A stretch of DNA of 64,000 nucleotides. It comes from Peptostreptococcus porci. GTDB lineage: Bacteria > Bacillota > Clostridia > Peptostreptococcales > Peptostreptococcaceae. This document shows, in pieces, positions 19,060 through 26,617 of the stretch. The stretch spans positions 186,001-250,000 of the forward strand of contig NZ_VUNE01000003.1 in NCBI RefSeq assembly GCF_009695815.1, read 5' to 3'. Positions within the stretch are counted from its first letter, which is position 1. Every line of letters starts with the position of its first letter. A program made the translations under genes and the position numbers. A model generated the notes under the pieces. That model was given only the letters and a program-made list of their open reading frames with translations. It made no database searches and had not been told where the DNA came from.

Positions 19060-19128
19060 TCACCTTTTATTAGCCTGAAGTGTTAAAAGTGACGCTAAAC
19101 AAATTGGTATGATTTTTTTCTTTTTCAT
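19060..19128 (-). CDS. Short ORF, 22 aa, signal-peptide-like
   Basis: Begins MKKKKIIPICLASLLTLQ and ends NKR, with GGGGG four bases before the ATG. It consists of little more than the basic and hydrophobic parts of a secretion signal. Upstream lies a diverged copy (19195-19318) of the region preceding the secreted toxin gene at 20603. It may therefore be the stump of a former secreted protein gene, or a genuine tiny peptide; the stop overlaps the next gene's alternative start. Confidence 0.3.
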   Translation of the reverse strand: MKKKKIIPICLASLLTLQANKR

Positions 19129-19194
19129 TTTTCCCCCTATATTATCTAAAATAAAATTAAAAAAACACTAATAAATATACCTAATATTAAGAAA

Positions 19195-19318
19195 ACATTT
19201 TTCTTTGTTAAATTCTAACATTATAGAAATTGAAAATCAATACTTTTTTCATAATATTTAGATTTATTAGTATTTTATTTTGATTTTGTTTTTTTCCTCT
19301 TTATTTTCCTTTTAATAT
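19195..19318. repeat. Diverged copy of the toxin-gene upstream region (copy 1)
   Basis: Matches 20636-20760 over about 125 bases, with roughly four bases in five identical by eye. The best-kept core includes aaattctaacattata and tactttttcataat. In both places the stretch lies upstream of a minus-strand gene starting with a signal peptide, so it is probably a duplicated promoter region. Confidence 0.7.
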
Positions 19319-19401
19319 CTCTTTATTTTCTCTTTAAATCCCACTTGTTTAGACAAGGATAACGTCCTATCTTTGTCTATTCAATTGTCAAAGATTAAAT
19401 C

Positions 19402-19466
19402 GAAAAACCCCGAATACATTGCTGTATCGGGGTTTGATAATTGTCTTAAAATTGGATATTCCCTAT
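19402..19466. repeat. 65-bp direct repeat of the rpsI 3' end (outer attachment site)
   Basis: Identical, except for one base, to 21931-21995. That copy comprises the rpsI stop codon, the trailing sequence and the rpsI intrinsic terminator hairpin. Here the repeat stops exactly where rpsI coding sequence would begin. This is the arrangement expected of the far attachment site of an element integrated at the 3' end of rpsI. Confidence 0.8.
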
Positions 19467-19518
19467 TTTTTTAATAAAACACATAATATTTTTCAAAATA
19501 TTATACTAAAAGTTAGAA

Positions 19519-19881
19519 TTAATTACCCTCCAAAACATAGTTATAAAAGTCTTTATACAAATCATTACTACTGTCATAATTTAACGACAACTCGATATAA
19601 TAAGTCGAAAGAAAAACGGACATTGGTGGAGTCCATAAAACAAATATAAAGTAAGAAATTAAAAACGAAATTTTAGCAACCACTCTACTATTATTCATTT
19701 TTTTATAATAAATTAAGTTACTTAATAATAAAATATAAACATCATGACAATTAAAATCATCATAAGAAAATAAATCACCCAAATCTGTTTCATTGAAAAT
19801 TAAAATATCATCTTCATCGATAAAACAATCATTGGAATAATCACTAGTCATAATATCTAAATAAGTTTTTAATGTCTTCAT
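19519..19881 (-). CDS. Candidate immunity protein for the adjacent toxin, 120 aa
   Basis: The ATG overlaps the toxin stop as ATGA (19878-19881), so translation is coupled; an in-frame start lies 15 bases further up but is inside the toxin gene. The protein is acidic at the N-terminus (DIMTSDYSNDCFIDEDD). It has a hydrophobic helix pair around AKISFLISYFIFVLWTPP followed by a helix STYYIELSLNYD. An LTPP-like turn followed by a YxxxA/S-type helix recurs in small Firmicute immunity proteins as I remember them. The function is inferred chiefly from the strict toxin-then-small-acidic-gene order. It could also be an unrelated hypothetical protein. Confidence 0.6.
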   Translation of the reverse strand: MKTLKTYLDIMTSDYSNDCFIDEDDILIFNETDLGDLFSYDDFNCHDVYILLLSNLIYYKKMNNSRVVAKISFLISYFIFVLWTPPMSVFLSTYYIELSLNYDSSNDLYKDFYNYVLEGN

Positions 19882-20603
19882 TTTCTCACCACCCAAGCAG
19901 TACTAAGAGCCTGAACTAAACCTTTAGAATCTTTTATAAATCTGACAGAAATTTGTTCACCCTTATAATATATAGTTCTTAAATAAACATTCGATTTTTC
20001 ATGTTTCTCTGAACCCTCTTTTAATGCTTTCGCAATCAATGGAGAAACGTTTGACCAACTAGGCTTTTTAAAAAATTCATTCCAATCATCCTTTTGTTTT
20101 AATATATGACCTTTCTTATTACAATTGCACTTAATAATAGCATTATCAACTGACTTATTCCAATTATATTTAACTATAAAGGAAGTTATTTTTTTCCATA
20201 AAATAGTGCCAACAGAAACAACAGTTGAACCAATAATTATAGTTTTTGCAGCTGTAACAACAATTTTTCCGATACCTACAACATAATATATACCAGGAAG
20301 AAGAAGTAGTATATCAGGAGCAACTCTAGGAGTAATTGTTGCGTATTCTAAATTACTAATCGAATCAAATTCAGAATAATCAACATTATTAGAAATTAAT
20401 TCAATATTTTCTAAAACTGAATCAAGTTCTTCATCTTTGTATACATATCCATCAACTTCAATACTACTATCATCGACTATGACATTATTATCTGAATAAG
20501 AATGCTCAGAAGAGTATTCAATATCTAAAGCATGAATAAGTGGGGAAGAAAAATTAAAAAACATAACCAAAGATAAAGCAAAAAACAAAATTCTTTTTTT
20601 CAT
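19878..20603 (-). CDS. Secreted SAR2788-like putative toxin, 241 aa
   Basis: Three parts are visible. Residues 1-25 are a classical signal peptide ending LIHA. Residues 27-95 are acidic and Ser/Asp/Glu-rich. A hydrophobic segment (about 97-135) follows. The C-terminal 75 residues start CNKKGHILKQKDDW, continue PSWSNVSPLIAKALKEG and end LSTAWVVRK. This HI...W...W..V..LI...L..G...g..i.V...AW pattern resembles the toxin domain of SAR2788-family and related small RNase-like polymorphic toxins (from memory, not searched). GGAGGT precedes the ATG. The next gene overlaps by four bases and is a likely immunity gene. It lies inside the direct repeats at rpsI and so was probably acquired. Confidence 0.6.
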   Translation of the reverse strand: MKKRILFFALSLVMFFNFSSPLIHALDIEYSSEHSYSDNNVIVDDSSIEVDGYVYKDEELDSVLENIELISNNVDYSEFDSISNLEYATITPRVAPDILLLLPGIYYVVGIGKIVVTAAKTIIIGSTVVSVGTILWKKITSFIVKYNWNKSVDNAIIKCNCNKKGHILKQKDDWNEFFKKPSWSNVSPLIAKALKEGSEKHEKSNVYLRTIYYKGEQISVRFIKDSKGLVQALSTAWVVRK

Positions 20604-20635
20604 AAAAGTACCTCCAAAATTTATAATATTTATAA

Positions 20636-20760
20636 AAATATTTTTCTTTCCTAAATTCTAACATTATAAAAATTAAAAACCAATACTTTTTTCATAATTT
20701 TTAGATTTCTTAGTGTTTTCTTTCAATTTTATTTGTTTTTTCTTTATTTTCCCTTTAATA
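20636..20760. repeat. Diverged repeat, copy 2, in front of the toxin gene
   Basis: Counterpart of 19195-19318. On the minus strand it carries a TATAATGTTAGAATTTA core conserved in both copies, 75 bases or less before the toxin start. It probably contains the promoter, although no convincing -35 box was found at the standard distance. Confidence 0.65.
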
Positions 20761-20890
20761 TTCTAACTTATTTATAAATAGTATTCTTAGAGGTACTATT
20801 ATCCAAATAATCGAAATAAATATAAAATTAAATATACTTTTATTGTCGTATATAATCAAAAATTATTAAATATAAAAATATCTGATAACT

Positions 20891-20914
20891 AAAAAAGAGG
20901 GGAAAATGCCCCTC
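20891..20914 (-). terminator. Terminator after the amidase remnant
   Basis: GAGGGG (20897-20902) pairs with CCCCTC (20909-20914); on the minus strand TTTTTT follows. Confidence 0.7.
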
Positions 20915-20921
20915 CATTCAT

Positions 20922-21596
20922 TTACAATAAATTATCCTTCTTTGCTATCTGCATAAAACTGTCCCATATATCTTTTCCAGAGCCAACATAGACAATCTCA
21001 TACTTATCCTTACCGTCGTATTTTTCAGTGTGAATTGTACCATCATCCGATATCATCTCACAGTTTAACTTCCATGCAATCAAACTAGCGCCATCTTTGT
21101 CGCCTTGTGATTTGTATATTACGATTTTAGGCTTATTTACTTTATTAGACTCCTTAATTGTTTCTTTATTTTCTTTAACGTTTCCAACCAGACCATAATA
21201 TATTGCTTTGGCTATTTTCTCATATCCTAGCTCATTTGCTAAATCACAGTCTTTTTTATTGTCACAGAAAAACGATTCAAATAATACTGCTGTTGGATTA
21301 GTTTGTGCAATAATATACAAATCTCCCCTAGATCTTTGCCCCTCTATTTTTAAATCCTAGCTTAGATAAAGCACTAACTCCCCTAACAGCTATCTCAGAG
21401 CCCTTTTTATCTCCAGAATAATATAAATCTGTCCCTGTCCATTAGAAGCGTTTAGGTATAGTTCACATATCAAATCATATTTAACTGAATTTGCTATTGG
21501 AAGTTTATAGCTTTTTTCTTGTGTCCAGTTGGTAAATCTGCCTTCAGGGCAAACTACTGCATCACAAGTGCACTCTAAATTTCTCTTTGCAGTAAT
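20922..21596 (-). pseudogene. Broken N-acetylmuramoyl-L-alanine amidase (endolysin type)
   Basis: Remnant of a zinc amidase (Amidase_3 type) that cleaves peptidoglycan stem peptides. Reading on the minus strand, one frame gives CPEGRFTNWTQEKSYKLPIA and LICELYLNASNGQGQ (the H/NASN substrate region). After a small deletion it continues in another frame as LYYSGDKKGSEIAV and LSKLGFKNRGAK. One extra base then shifts to LYIIAQTNPTAVLFESFFC (catalytic Glu of the VE.GF motif) and runs to a normal C-terminus with a 50-residue tail. The 5' end is missing beyond 21596. The intact downstream part alone (132 aa from 21320) lacks the zinc ligands. Phage or mobile-element origin is likely. Confidence 0.75.
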
Positions 21597-21645
21597 TTAG
21601 ATATATCTTTTAAATAAATGGCAAATACCAAAAAAATATCGCATT

Positions 21646-21795
21646 ATGATAAAGGCAGCTAAGTATTCAAAAGAAAATGGGTATATAATAGAGCTAAAAG
21701 ATGGTTACATTAATAATATAACTAATACAAAAATAATTCATGTTAGAAAACTTGATGAACTAAGATTAGCAATAAACAAGAGCAAAAAAATTTAA
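21646..21795 (+). CDS. Short ORF of unknown function, 49 aa
   Basis: Starts MIKAAKYSKENGYIIELKD and ends RLAINKSKKI; basic, with a beta-rich start and a helical end. A strong terminator follows at 21808. There is no good ribosome site, so this may be the tail of a truncated gene. Its place next to the attachment repeat is where an integrase or excisionase would sit in a complete element, but no recombinase motif is visible. Confidence 0.35.
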   Translation: MIKAAKYSKENGYIIELKDGYINNITNTKIIHVRKLDELRLAINKSKKI

Positions 21796-21807
21796 AAAAT
21801 TTGAGTA

Positions 21808-21836
21808 AAAGTGTTATCCGGATAACACTTTTTTTC
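21808..21836 (+). terminator. Strong palindromic terminator
   Basis: The 12-base arm aaagtgttatcc (21808-21819) is followed directly by its exact complement (21820-21831), then a T-run. It ends the transcript carrying the 49-codon ORF. Confidence 0.8.
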
Positions 21837-21848
21837 TATAAAAATTTT

Positions 21849-21870
21849 GTTACTAACGTGTTACTAACGT
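21849..21870 (+). repeat. Tandem 11-bp repeats, possible recombinase arm sites
   Basis: GTTACTAACGT occurs twice in tandem, about 60 bases from the 65-bp attachment repeat. Short tandem direct repeats at this distance from a core site are typical of arm-type binding sites for tyrosine integrases; that reading is inference. Confidence 0.4.
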
Positions 21871-21930
21871 AAATAAAAACAGGCGCTTTTATACGAACGT
21901 ATTCAAAGATTGCAAATACCTACAACCATT

Positions 21931-21995
21931 GAAAAACCCCGAATACATTGCTGTATCGGGGTTTGATAATTGTCTTAAAATTGGGTATTCCCTAT
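21931..21995. repeat. 65-bp direct repeat at the rpsI 3' end (inner attachment site), with rpsI terminator
   Basis: Includes the rpsI stop codon (21992-21994) and, at 21934-21963, the rpsI terminator: aaaccccga/tcggggttt stem with one bulged A and a T-run on the minus strand. The near-identical copy at 19402-19466 lacks rpsI coding sequence. Confidence 0.8.
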
Positions 21996-22384
21996 CTCTT
22001 AGAGAACTGTGGAGCTCTTCTGGCAGCCTTAAGACCATATTTCTTTCTTTCTTTCATTCTTGAATCTCTTGTCAAGAATCCTTCTGCCTTTAAAGTTCCT
22101 CTTAATTCTTCATCAGCTTTTAACAAAGCTCTTGAAATTCCGTGTCTAATTGCACCAGCCTGTCCAGTGAATCCGCCACCTTCAACCTTTACGATCGCAT
22201 CATACTTGTTTTCATTTCCAGTCAAAACAAGTGGTTGCTTTACGTCTCTTATCAAAGTTTCATAGTTGAAGTATTCTTCAAGATCTCTACCGTTTACTTT
22301 TATGTTACCTTCTCCAGCTACAAGTCTAACTCTAGCTACAGAATGCTTTCTTCTTCCTGTTCCGTAATATTGTACATTAGCCAT
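21992..22384 (-). CDS. rpsI: 30S ribosomal protein S9
   Basis: Small-subunit protein of 130 residues; its C-terminal tail reaches the P-site t[21 protein letters not shown] opens the protein, [19 protein letters not shown] is the core, and the conserved RRAPQFSKR end is intact. The mobile element that landed at its 3' end therefore left the protein unchanged. GGAGG precedes the ATG; rplM is 24 bases upstream. Confidence 0.98.
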   Translation of the reverse strand: MANVQYYGTGRRKHSVARVRLVAGEGNIKVNGRDLEEYFNYETLIRDVKQPLVLTGNENKYDAIVKVEGGGFTGQAGAIRHGISRALLKADEELRGTLKAEGFLTRDSRMKERKKYGLKAARRAPQFSKR

Positions 22385-22408
22385 TAATTAATTCCTCCTC
22401 TCGATATC

Positions 22409-22840
22409 CTACTTAACGTTTAAAACCTGTGGGTTCTGTGCTGCATGTGGATGTTCAGCGCCTCTATAAACTCTTAGTCTAGTCATCATTCTAGCTCTTA
22501 GTTTGTTTTTTGGAAGCATTCCGCTAACTGCATGAGCAACAACTTCTTCTGGCTTCTTTTCCATCATTTCTTTGTAAGAAATTTCCTTTAATCCACCTAC
22601 ATAACCAGTGTGATATCTGTAGAACTTCTGAGTAAGCTTCTTTCCAGTAAGAACAACTTTATCAGCATTCAATACTATTACAAAATCTCCACCATCAACG
22701 TGTGGTGTAAATGTTGGTTTATTTTTTCCTCTTAATACTAGTGCTATTTCACTTGCCAAACGACCTAATGTCTTTCCTTCAGCATCAACTACATACCAGT
22801 CTCTCTTAACTTCAGCTGGCTTAGCTATAAAACTCTTCAT
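22409..22840 (-). CDS. rplM: 50S ribosomal protein L13
   Basis: Large-subunit assembly protein of 143 residues: [44 protein letters not shown]. An in-frame start 24 bases upstream is rejected because AAGGAGGG sits eight bases before 22840. First gene of rplM-rpsI with its own promoter; in most Firmicutes this pair follows truA and ecfT, which here are elsewhere. Confidence 0.98.
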   Translation of the reverse strand: MKSFIAKPAEVKRDWYVVDAEGKTLGRLASEIALVLRGKNKPTFTPHVDGGDFVIVLNADKVVLTGKKLTQKFYRYHTGYVGGLKEISYKEMMEKKPEEVVAHAVSGMLPKNKLRARMMTRLRVYRGAEHPHAAQNPQVLNVK

Positions 22841-22889
22841 AAAGACCCTCCTTAACTTTTCCATTGTCTAATCTTATAATGTCTATGTA

Positions 22890-22912
22890 AAGTCCGGGGC
22901 AAAAGTGGACTT
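22890..22912 (-). promoter_or_regulatory. Leader hairpin of rplM (L13-leader-like)
   Basis: aagtcc (22890-22895) pairs with ggactt (22907-22912) in the 5' leader of rplM, with a G/C-rich loop unusual for this AT-rich DNA. L13 leader RNAs are known in Firmicutes and allow autoregulation. Position fits, but I could not test the consensus. Confidence 0.4.
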
Positions 22913-22930
22913 ATTAACGCATTCTTGTAT

Positions 22931-22959
22931 ATTTTACTATCCAAACGTGTATTTGTCAA
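22931..22959 (-). promoter_or_regulatory. Promoter of rplM-rpsI
   Basis: On the minus strand TTGACA (22959-22954), 17 bases, and TAAAAT (22936-22931). Confidence 0.75.
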
Positions 22960-23017
22960 TACTTATGGCTATTATTTTAAGAATATTTTTCCATCGAATT
23001 TATATCCAAAATATCCG

Positions 23018-24700
23018 CTATTCCAGATAACAATCTTCCACTACGTCATAAAGCCCGTTTGTCGTTATTCTAACTTCCGGTATAACTGGTAATGCTATAA
23101 ATGATAATGAAATAAACGGCTCAATTCCAGCCTCTACTCCCATTTCATGTGCTTTTTTTATCATTCTATGCAATCTTTCATTTACCTTATCACTATTCAA
23201 ATCACTAATCAATCCCATTATTGGTAGAGGCAGCCTTTCATATACTTTTCCATTTTCAACCAATACATACCCGCCATTCATCTCTTTAATACATTCCAGT
23301 GCAATCATCATATCTTCATCATTATCTCCAACGACAATAATGTTGTGCGAGTCATGTGAAACACTTGAAGCAACTGCTCCATTTTCTATTCCGTATCCAA
23401 ATACCATTGAAGAATGATATTTTTTTGTATCATGATGCCTTTCAACTACTACAACTTTATTACTCTTACTTTGAGTATGTTCAGAAACCTTTACCTTTTT
23501 TGTCAATAATTCGTTTTTCACTAGCTGAATTCCATATGTGCTATTTTTAACCTTGAGCATAGATTTTTCAAACCAATCCGCATGAACAGTTTCAACTATT
23601 GATTTTGGAAGATTTTCAATATCCTGAGTATACCCATAATCATAGTCTTCTCTGATAAACCTTCCATTATATAAAACTGAATTTATTTTTACATTCTCAA
23701 GATCATCCAAAATTACTAGATTTGCTTTTTTTCCTGGCGAAATCATACCAATATCTTTTAAAGAATAACACTGAGCGGGGTTATACGTTGCAATTTTATA
23801 CGCAGCTATTGGTGGCATTCCCAAAGAAATTGCTTTTCTAATATTAAAGGAAATATGACCGTCCTTTTTGATATCTTCAATATGCTTATCATCCGTACAA
23901 AATGTAAATCTCGTCGTATCTGTATTATTTTCTATTATTCCTTTAACAATTTTTTCAAGATTTTTAGCTGCCGATCCCTCTCTAATATGTGCAAACAGTC
24001 CATTTCTAACAATTGCTATAGCTTCTTCATATGTTGAACACTCATGATCCGATGAAATATTTGCCATTGCATAAGCAGATAGATTTTTTAGCTTTAGTCC
24101 CAGAGCGTGTCCATCTATTGGCATATTTTGAAAAAGCTCCAGTTTATTCAACATAGATGGCTTTAGATTAATAACTGAACCGCAATCCATTACCTCGCCT
24201 AATCCAAGAATTCTAGGATGATACATCAATTGCTTCATATCTTGAGCATTCATTACGAAGCCGGAGTCCTCACTATCTTTTGCCGGAACACAAGAAGGCA
24301 TCATTATGTATACGTCAGCACAAGAATTCTCTGTAGAATCTAGGATATATTTTATACCTATTGAGCCACTGACATTTGCAGCTTCGTGAGGATCAGCTAT
24401 AAATGTTGTCGTTCCACTCAAAGATGCATGATACACTAGCTCATTTGGATTTGTCATTGTTGATTCAAAATGAAGATGCGAATCCACAAACCCAGGAGAA
24501 ACAAATTTATCAGAACCGTCAAACTCAATCTCTCCGCTATATTCTCCTATTCCAACTATATATCCATCTTGAATCGCTAAATCTGATTTAATTATTTCTC
24601 CTGATTGAACCATTAAAATGTTTATATCTTTTAAAACCAACTCAGATTTTTTATTGCCCAAAGTATAATCCACTAGCTTTTTATAATCCGTAATCTTCAT
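23018..24700 (-). CDS. ade: Adenine deaminase
   Basis: Converts adenine to hypoxanthine plus ammonia for purine salvage. It has 560 residues of the amidohydrolase superfamily, AdeC type: VSPGFVDSHLHFES (metal His pair, about 70-80), ADPHEAANV, GLGEVMD, HALGLKLKNLSAYAM, and SSDHECSTYEEA. A C-terminal half typical of bacterial adenine deaminases carries VSHDSHNIIVVG and PFISLSFIALPVIPE. GGGAGG precedes the ATG. Single gene with its own promoter. Confidence 0.96.
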   Translation of the reverse strand: MKITDYKKLVDYTLGNKKSELVLKDINILMVQSGEIIKSDLAIQDGYIVGIGEYSGEIEFDGSDKFVSPGFVDSHLHFESTMTNPNELVYHASLSGTTTFIADPHEAANVSGSIGIKYILDSTENSCADVYIMMPSCVPAKDSEDSGFVMNAQDMKQLMYHPRILGLGEVMDCGSVINLKPSMLNKLELFQNMPIDGHALGLKLKNLSAYAMANISSDHECSTYEEAIAIVRNGLFAHIREGSAAKNLEKIVKGIIENNTDTTRFTFCTDDKHIEDIKKDGHISFNIRKAISLGMPPIAAYKIATYNPAQCYSLKDIGMISPGKKANLVILDDLENVKINSVLYNGRFIREDYDYGYTQDIENLPKSIVETVHADWFEKSMLKVKNSTYGIQLVKNELLTKKVKVSEHTQSKSNKVVVVERHHDTKKYHSSMVFGYGIENGAVASSVSHDSHNIIVVGDNDEDMMIALECIKEMNGGYVLVENGKVYERLPLPIMGLISDLNSDKVNERLHRMIKKAHEMGVEAGIEPFISLSFIALPVIPEVRITTNGLYDVVEDCYLE

Positions 24701-24742
24701 AGCATACCTCCCTTGTTATTTTTTCTAATTCTAGTTAAAAAG

Positions 24743-24771
24743 ATTATAATAAATAATAGGTATTTTTTCAA
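24743..24771 (-). promoter_or_regulatory. Promoter of ade
   Basis: On the minus strand TTGAAA (24771-24766), 17 bases, TATAAT (24748-24743). No purine riboswitch is visible in the short leader. Confidence 0.7.
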
Positions 24772-24949
24772 TCCTTAAGATTAATAAACCATATACAATG
24801 CATAGTTCTGGTTCACAATTATTATTTTTAATCAATATAAATAATTCTTTATTTTACAACTATATATTCGTATAAATATCCTATTTAAAAACAGTGTTTC
24901 AAATATATTTTTAGAAAATAATATTGTACCAAGCAGATATATTTTTATA

Positions 24950-25102
24950 TTATTGAGTAAACAAGTGGAATTTTATGAGAAACAATCTGAAATAGGAAAG
25001 GAATACATCGATAAAATAAGAAAGATTAAACATTATACGAATAATACTTGAAAATAACATAGTTAATCCCAAAATAATAGAAATTCTCCTACTCGTTTTC
25101 AT
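24950..25102 (-). CDS. Small ORF, 50 aa, hydrophobic
   Basis: Begins MKTSRRISIILGLTMLFSSI; continues with a second hydrophobic, aromatic stretch to LIKFHLFTQ. GGAGGA lies very close (about four bases) before the ATG. It is not recognised. Its basic start plus hydrophobic helix fit a small membrane peptide, but it is isolated and could be chance. Confidence 0.3.
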   Translation of the reverse strand: MKTSRRISIILGLTMLFSSIIRIMFNLSYFIDVFLSYFRLFLIKFHLFTQ

Positions 25103-25259
25103 AAATCCTCCATAAAATATCATTAAATAATATTCGATACATATTGTTATTATAATATCAATTTAACTATATCACTCAAAAACTATTTTTCAATACAATG
25201 GCAAAAAATGCTTTTAAATCGGAAATTTTTGCATTATTTCTCAAATTTCCATTAAAATG

Positions 25260-25283
25260 GGGCGCATATTTTTATACACGCCC
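25260..25283 (-). terminator. Terminator of the serine cluster
   Basis: gggcg/cgccc (25260-25264 with 25279-25283), extended by G-U and A-T pairs; on the minus strand attttaa follows. G/C content stands out locally. Confidence 0.55.
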
Positions 25284-25387
25284 AAATTACTTATAGCTTT
25301 ATAATCTATTTGATCTCTTTCATTGAAGAACAAATGTCAACCGATTTATCTTTTGATATCTTTCTACCTCATACAAAAATCATTGGA

Positions 25388-26617
25388 TTACAACATATGT
25401 AAAAATAATCCACATCTTACTTTTGGCTCAAACCACGTTGATTTTGCAGGCATTACATCATCCATATCCGCAATTTTCATCAGTTCTTCAATTGATGTTG
25501 GGTACAATGAAAAACCTACTCTCATGCCACCATCTACTCTTTTTTGTATTTCCTCTACACCTCTAATTCCACCGATAAAGTCTATTCTATTATCTTTTTG
25601 AGGCTGATTTATTCCCAATATTGGCTCAATCAAAAAATCATGCAATACACTAACATCTAATCTCGCTTTTGGATTGTCTAGCTTGTCAGTATTTTTGAAT
25701 CTCAGCCTATACCAATCTCCATCTAAATACATCCCATAATTGTACTTGTTTGAAGGCTTATACGGTGTTTTTTCCTTAAATATTTCAAAGTTTTCTTCTA
25801 TATAATTAATAAAAGTTTTAGCATCCAATCCATTAAGATCCTCGACAACTCTATTGTAATCCATGACATATAGATTTTCCTTTGGAGCTATCATCGCCAA
25901 ATAGAAGTTAAATTCCTCAGTTCCATCAAAATTTGGATTTTCCTTTCTTTTTTCTAGTGCATACTCTTGTGCTGCTTTTGATCGATGATGACCGTCAGCA
26001 ATATACAGATTTTTCACTGTTTTAAATGCGTTCTCAACCATGTCAGTTTCCTTCTCATTTAACATCCAGACTGTATGTCTAATTTTATCGTTTGAAATGA
26101 AATCATATTCTGGAGCTTCTTTTAGTTTCAATTCGACTATTTTATCTATCGTATCATTTTTGTCGTATGTCAATAGAATTGTTCCAGTATTCGCCCCACA
26201 ATATCTAATATGATTGATTCTATCCTGAACCTTATCAGGCTTTGTATGTTCGTGTTTTTTTATGATGCCATTTAAGCTGTCATCTACAGAAACACAGCCA
26301 ACTATTCCTATCTGCTCTCTTGAACCCATAGTTTCTCTGTATATATATAAATGCGGCTCTTCATCTTGAATAAACACACCCTTTTTTATAAATTTTTCCA
26401 AGTTTTCTCTAGCTTTTTCATATACCTTTGCAGAATGTATATCCGTATCAGGGGGTAATTCAATCTCTGCTCTATCTATTCTCAAATATGAAAACTCGTT
26501 ATTTTTAGCTATCTTAAGAGCCTCTTCAGTATTCATCGTATCATACGGTAATTCTGCCACCTTATGAACTATTTTCTTATCGGGTCTTAAAGCTCTAAAA
26601 GGTTTTACTGCTACCAT
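25388..26617 (-). CDS. DUF1015 family protein of the serine cluster
   Basis: It has 409 residues of family DUF1015, whose exact reaction I do not know as established. The motif IADGHHRSKAA (about 206-216) has the GxHR-type pattern of the ParB/sulfiredoxin/SerK fold, in which SerK and SbnI are free-serine kinases. Other conserved pieces are PYDTMNTEEA, PHLYIYRE, HEHTKPDKVQDR and GIRGVEE. Its ATG shares one base with the serA stop (TAATG) and the ribosome site lies inside serA, so the two are translated together. A role in serine or phosphoserine chemistry, perhaps supplying the missing SerB step, is inference from motif and neighbours. Confidence 0.85.
   Translation of the reverse strand: MVAVKPFRALRPDKKIVHKVAELPYDTMNTEEALKIAKNNEFSYLRIDRAEIELPPDTDIHSAKVYEKARENLEKFIKKGVFIQDEEPHLYIYRETMGSREQIGIVGCVSVDDSLNGIIKKHEHTKPDKVQDRINHIRYCGANTGTILLTYDKNDTIDKIVELKLKEAPEYDFISNDKIRHTVWMLNEKETDMVENAFKTVKNLYIADGHHRSKAAQEYALEKRKENPNFDGTEEFNFYLAMIAPKENLYVMDYNRVVEDLNGLDAKTFINYIEENFEIFKEKTPYKPSNKYNYGMYLDGDWYRLRFKNTDKLDNPKARLDVSVLHDFLIEPILGINQPQKDNRIDFIGGIRGVEEIQKRVDGGMRVGFSLYPTSIEELMKIADMDDVMPAKSTWFEPKVRCGLFLHML

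Larger units (their letters stand above)
20604..20921. other. AT-rich gap upstream of the toxin gene
   Basis: Contains the duplicated upstream region (20636-20760), a weak inverted repeat atagta/tactat near 20777-20798 and the amidase terminator (20891-20914). No further gene was found on either strand. Confidence 0.5.
24701..25387. other. Long AT-rich gap between ade and the DUF1015 gene
   Basis: Holds the ade promoter (24743-24771), a 50-codon ORF (24950-25102, minus) and a terminator for the serine cluster (25260-25283). The rest is AT-rich without visible genes or repeats. Confidence 0.5.

Noticed and set aside
19060-19128. AgrD-like cyclic peptide precursor
   Set aside because: The peptide lacks the downstream charged C-terminal segment and the ring-forming Cys/Ser position, and no AgrB-type protease is next to it; the small membrane protein has no such motif.
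21617-21661. Start of a tyrosine recombinase (frame beginning MANTKKISHYDKGS)
   Set aside because: Only 14 codons before a stop and no ribosome site; resemblance to integrase N-termini is too short to support.
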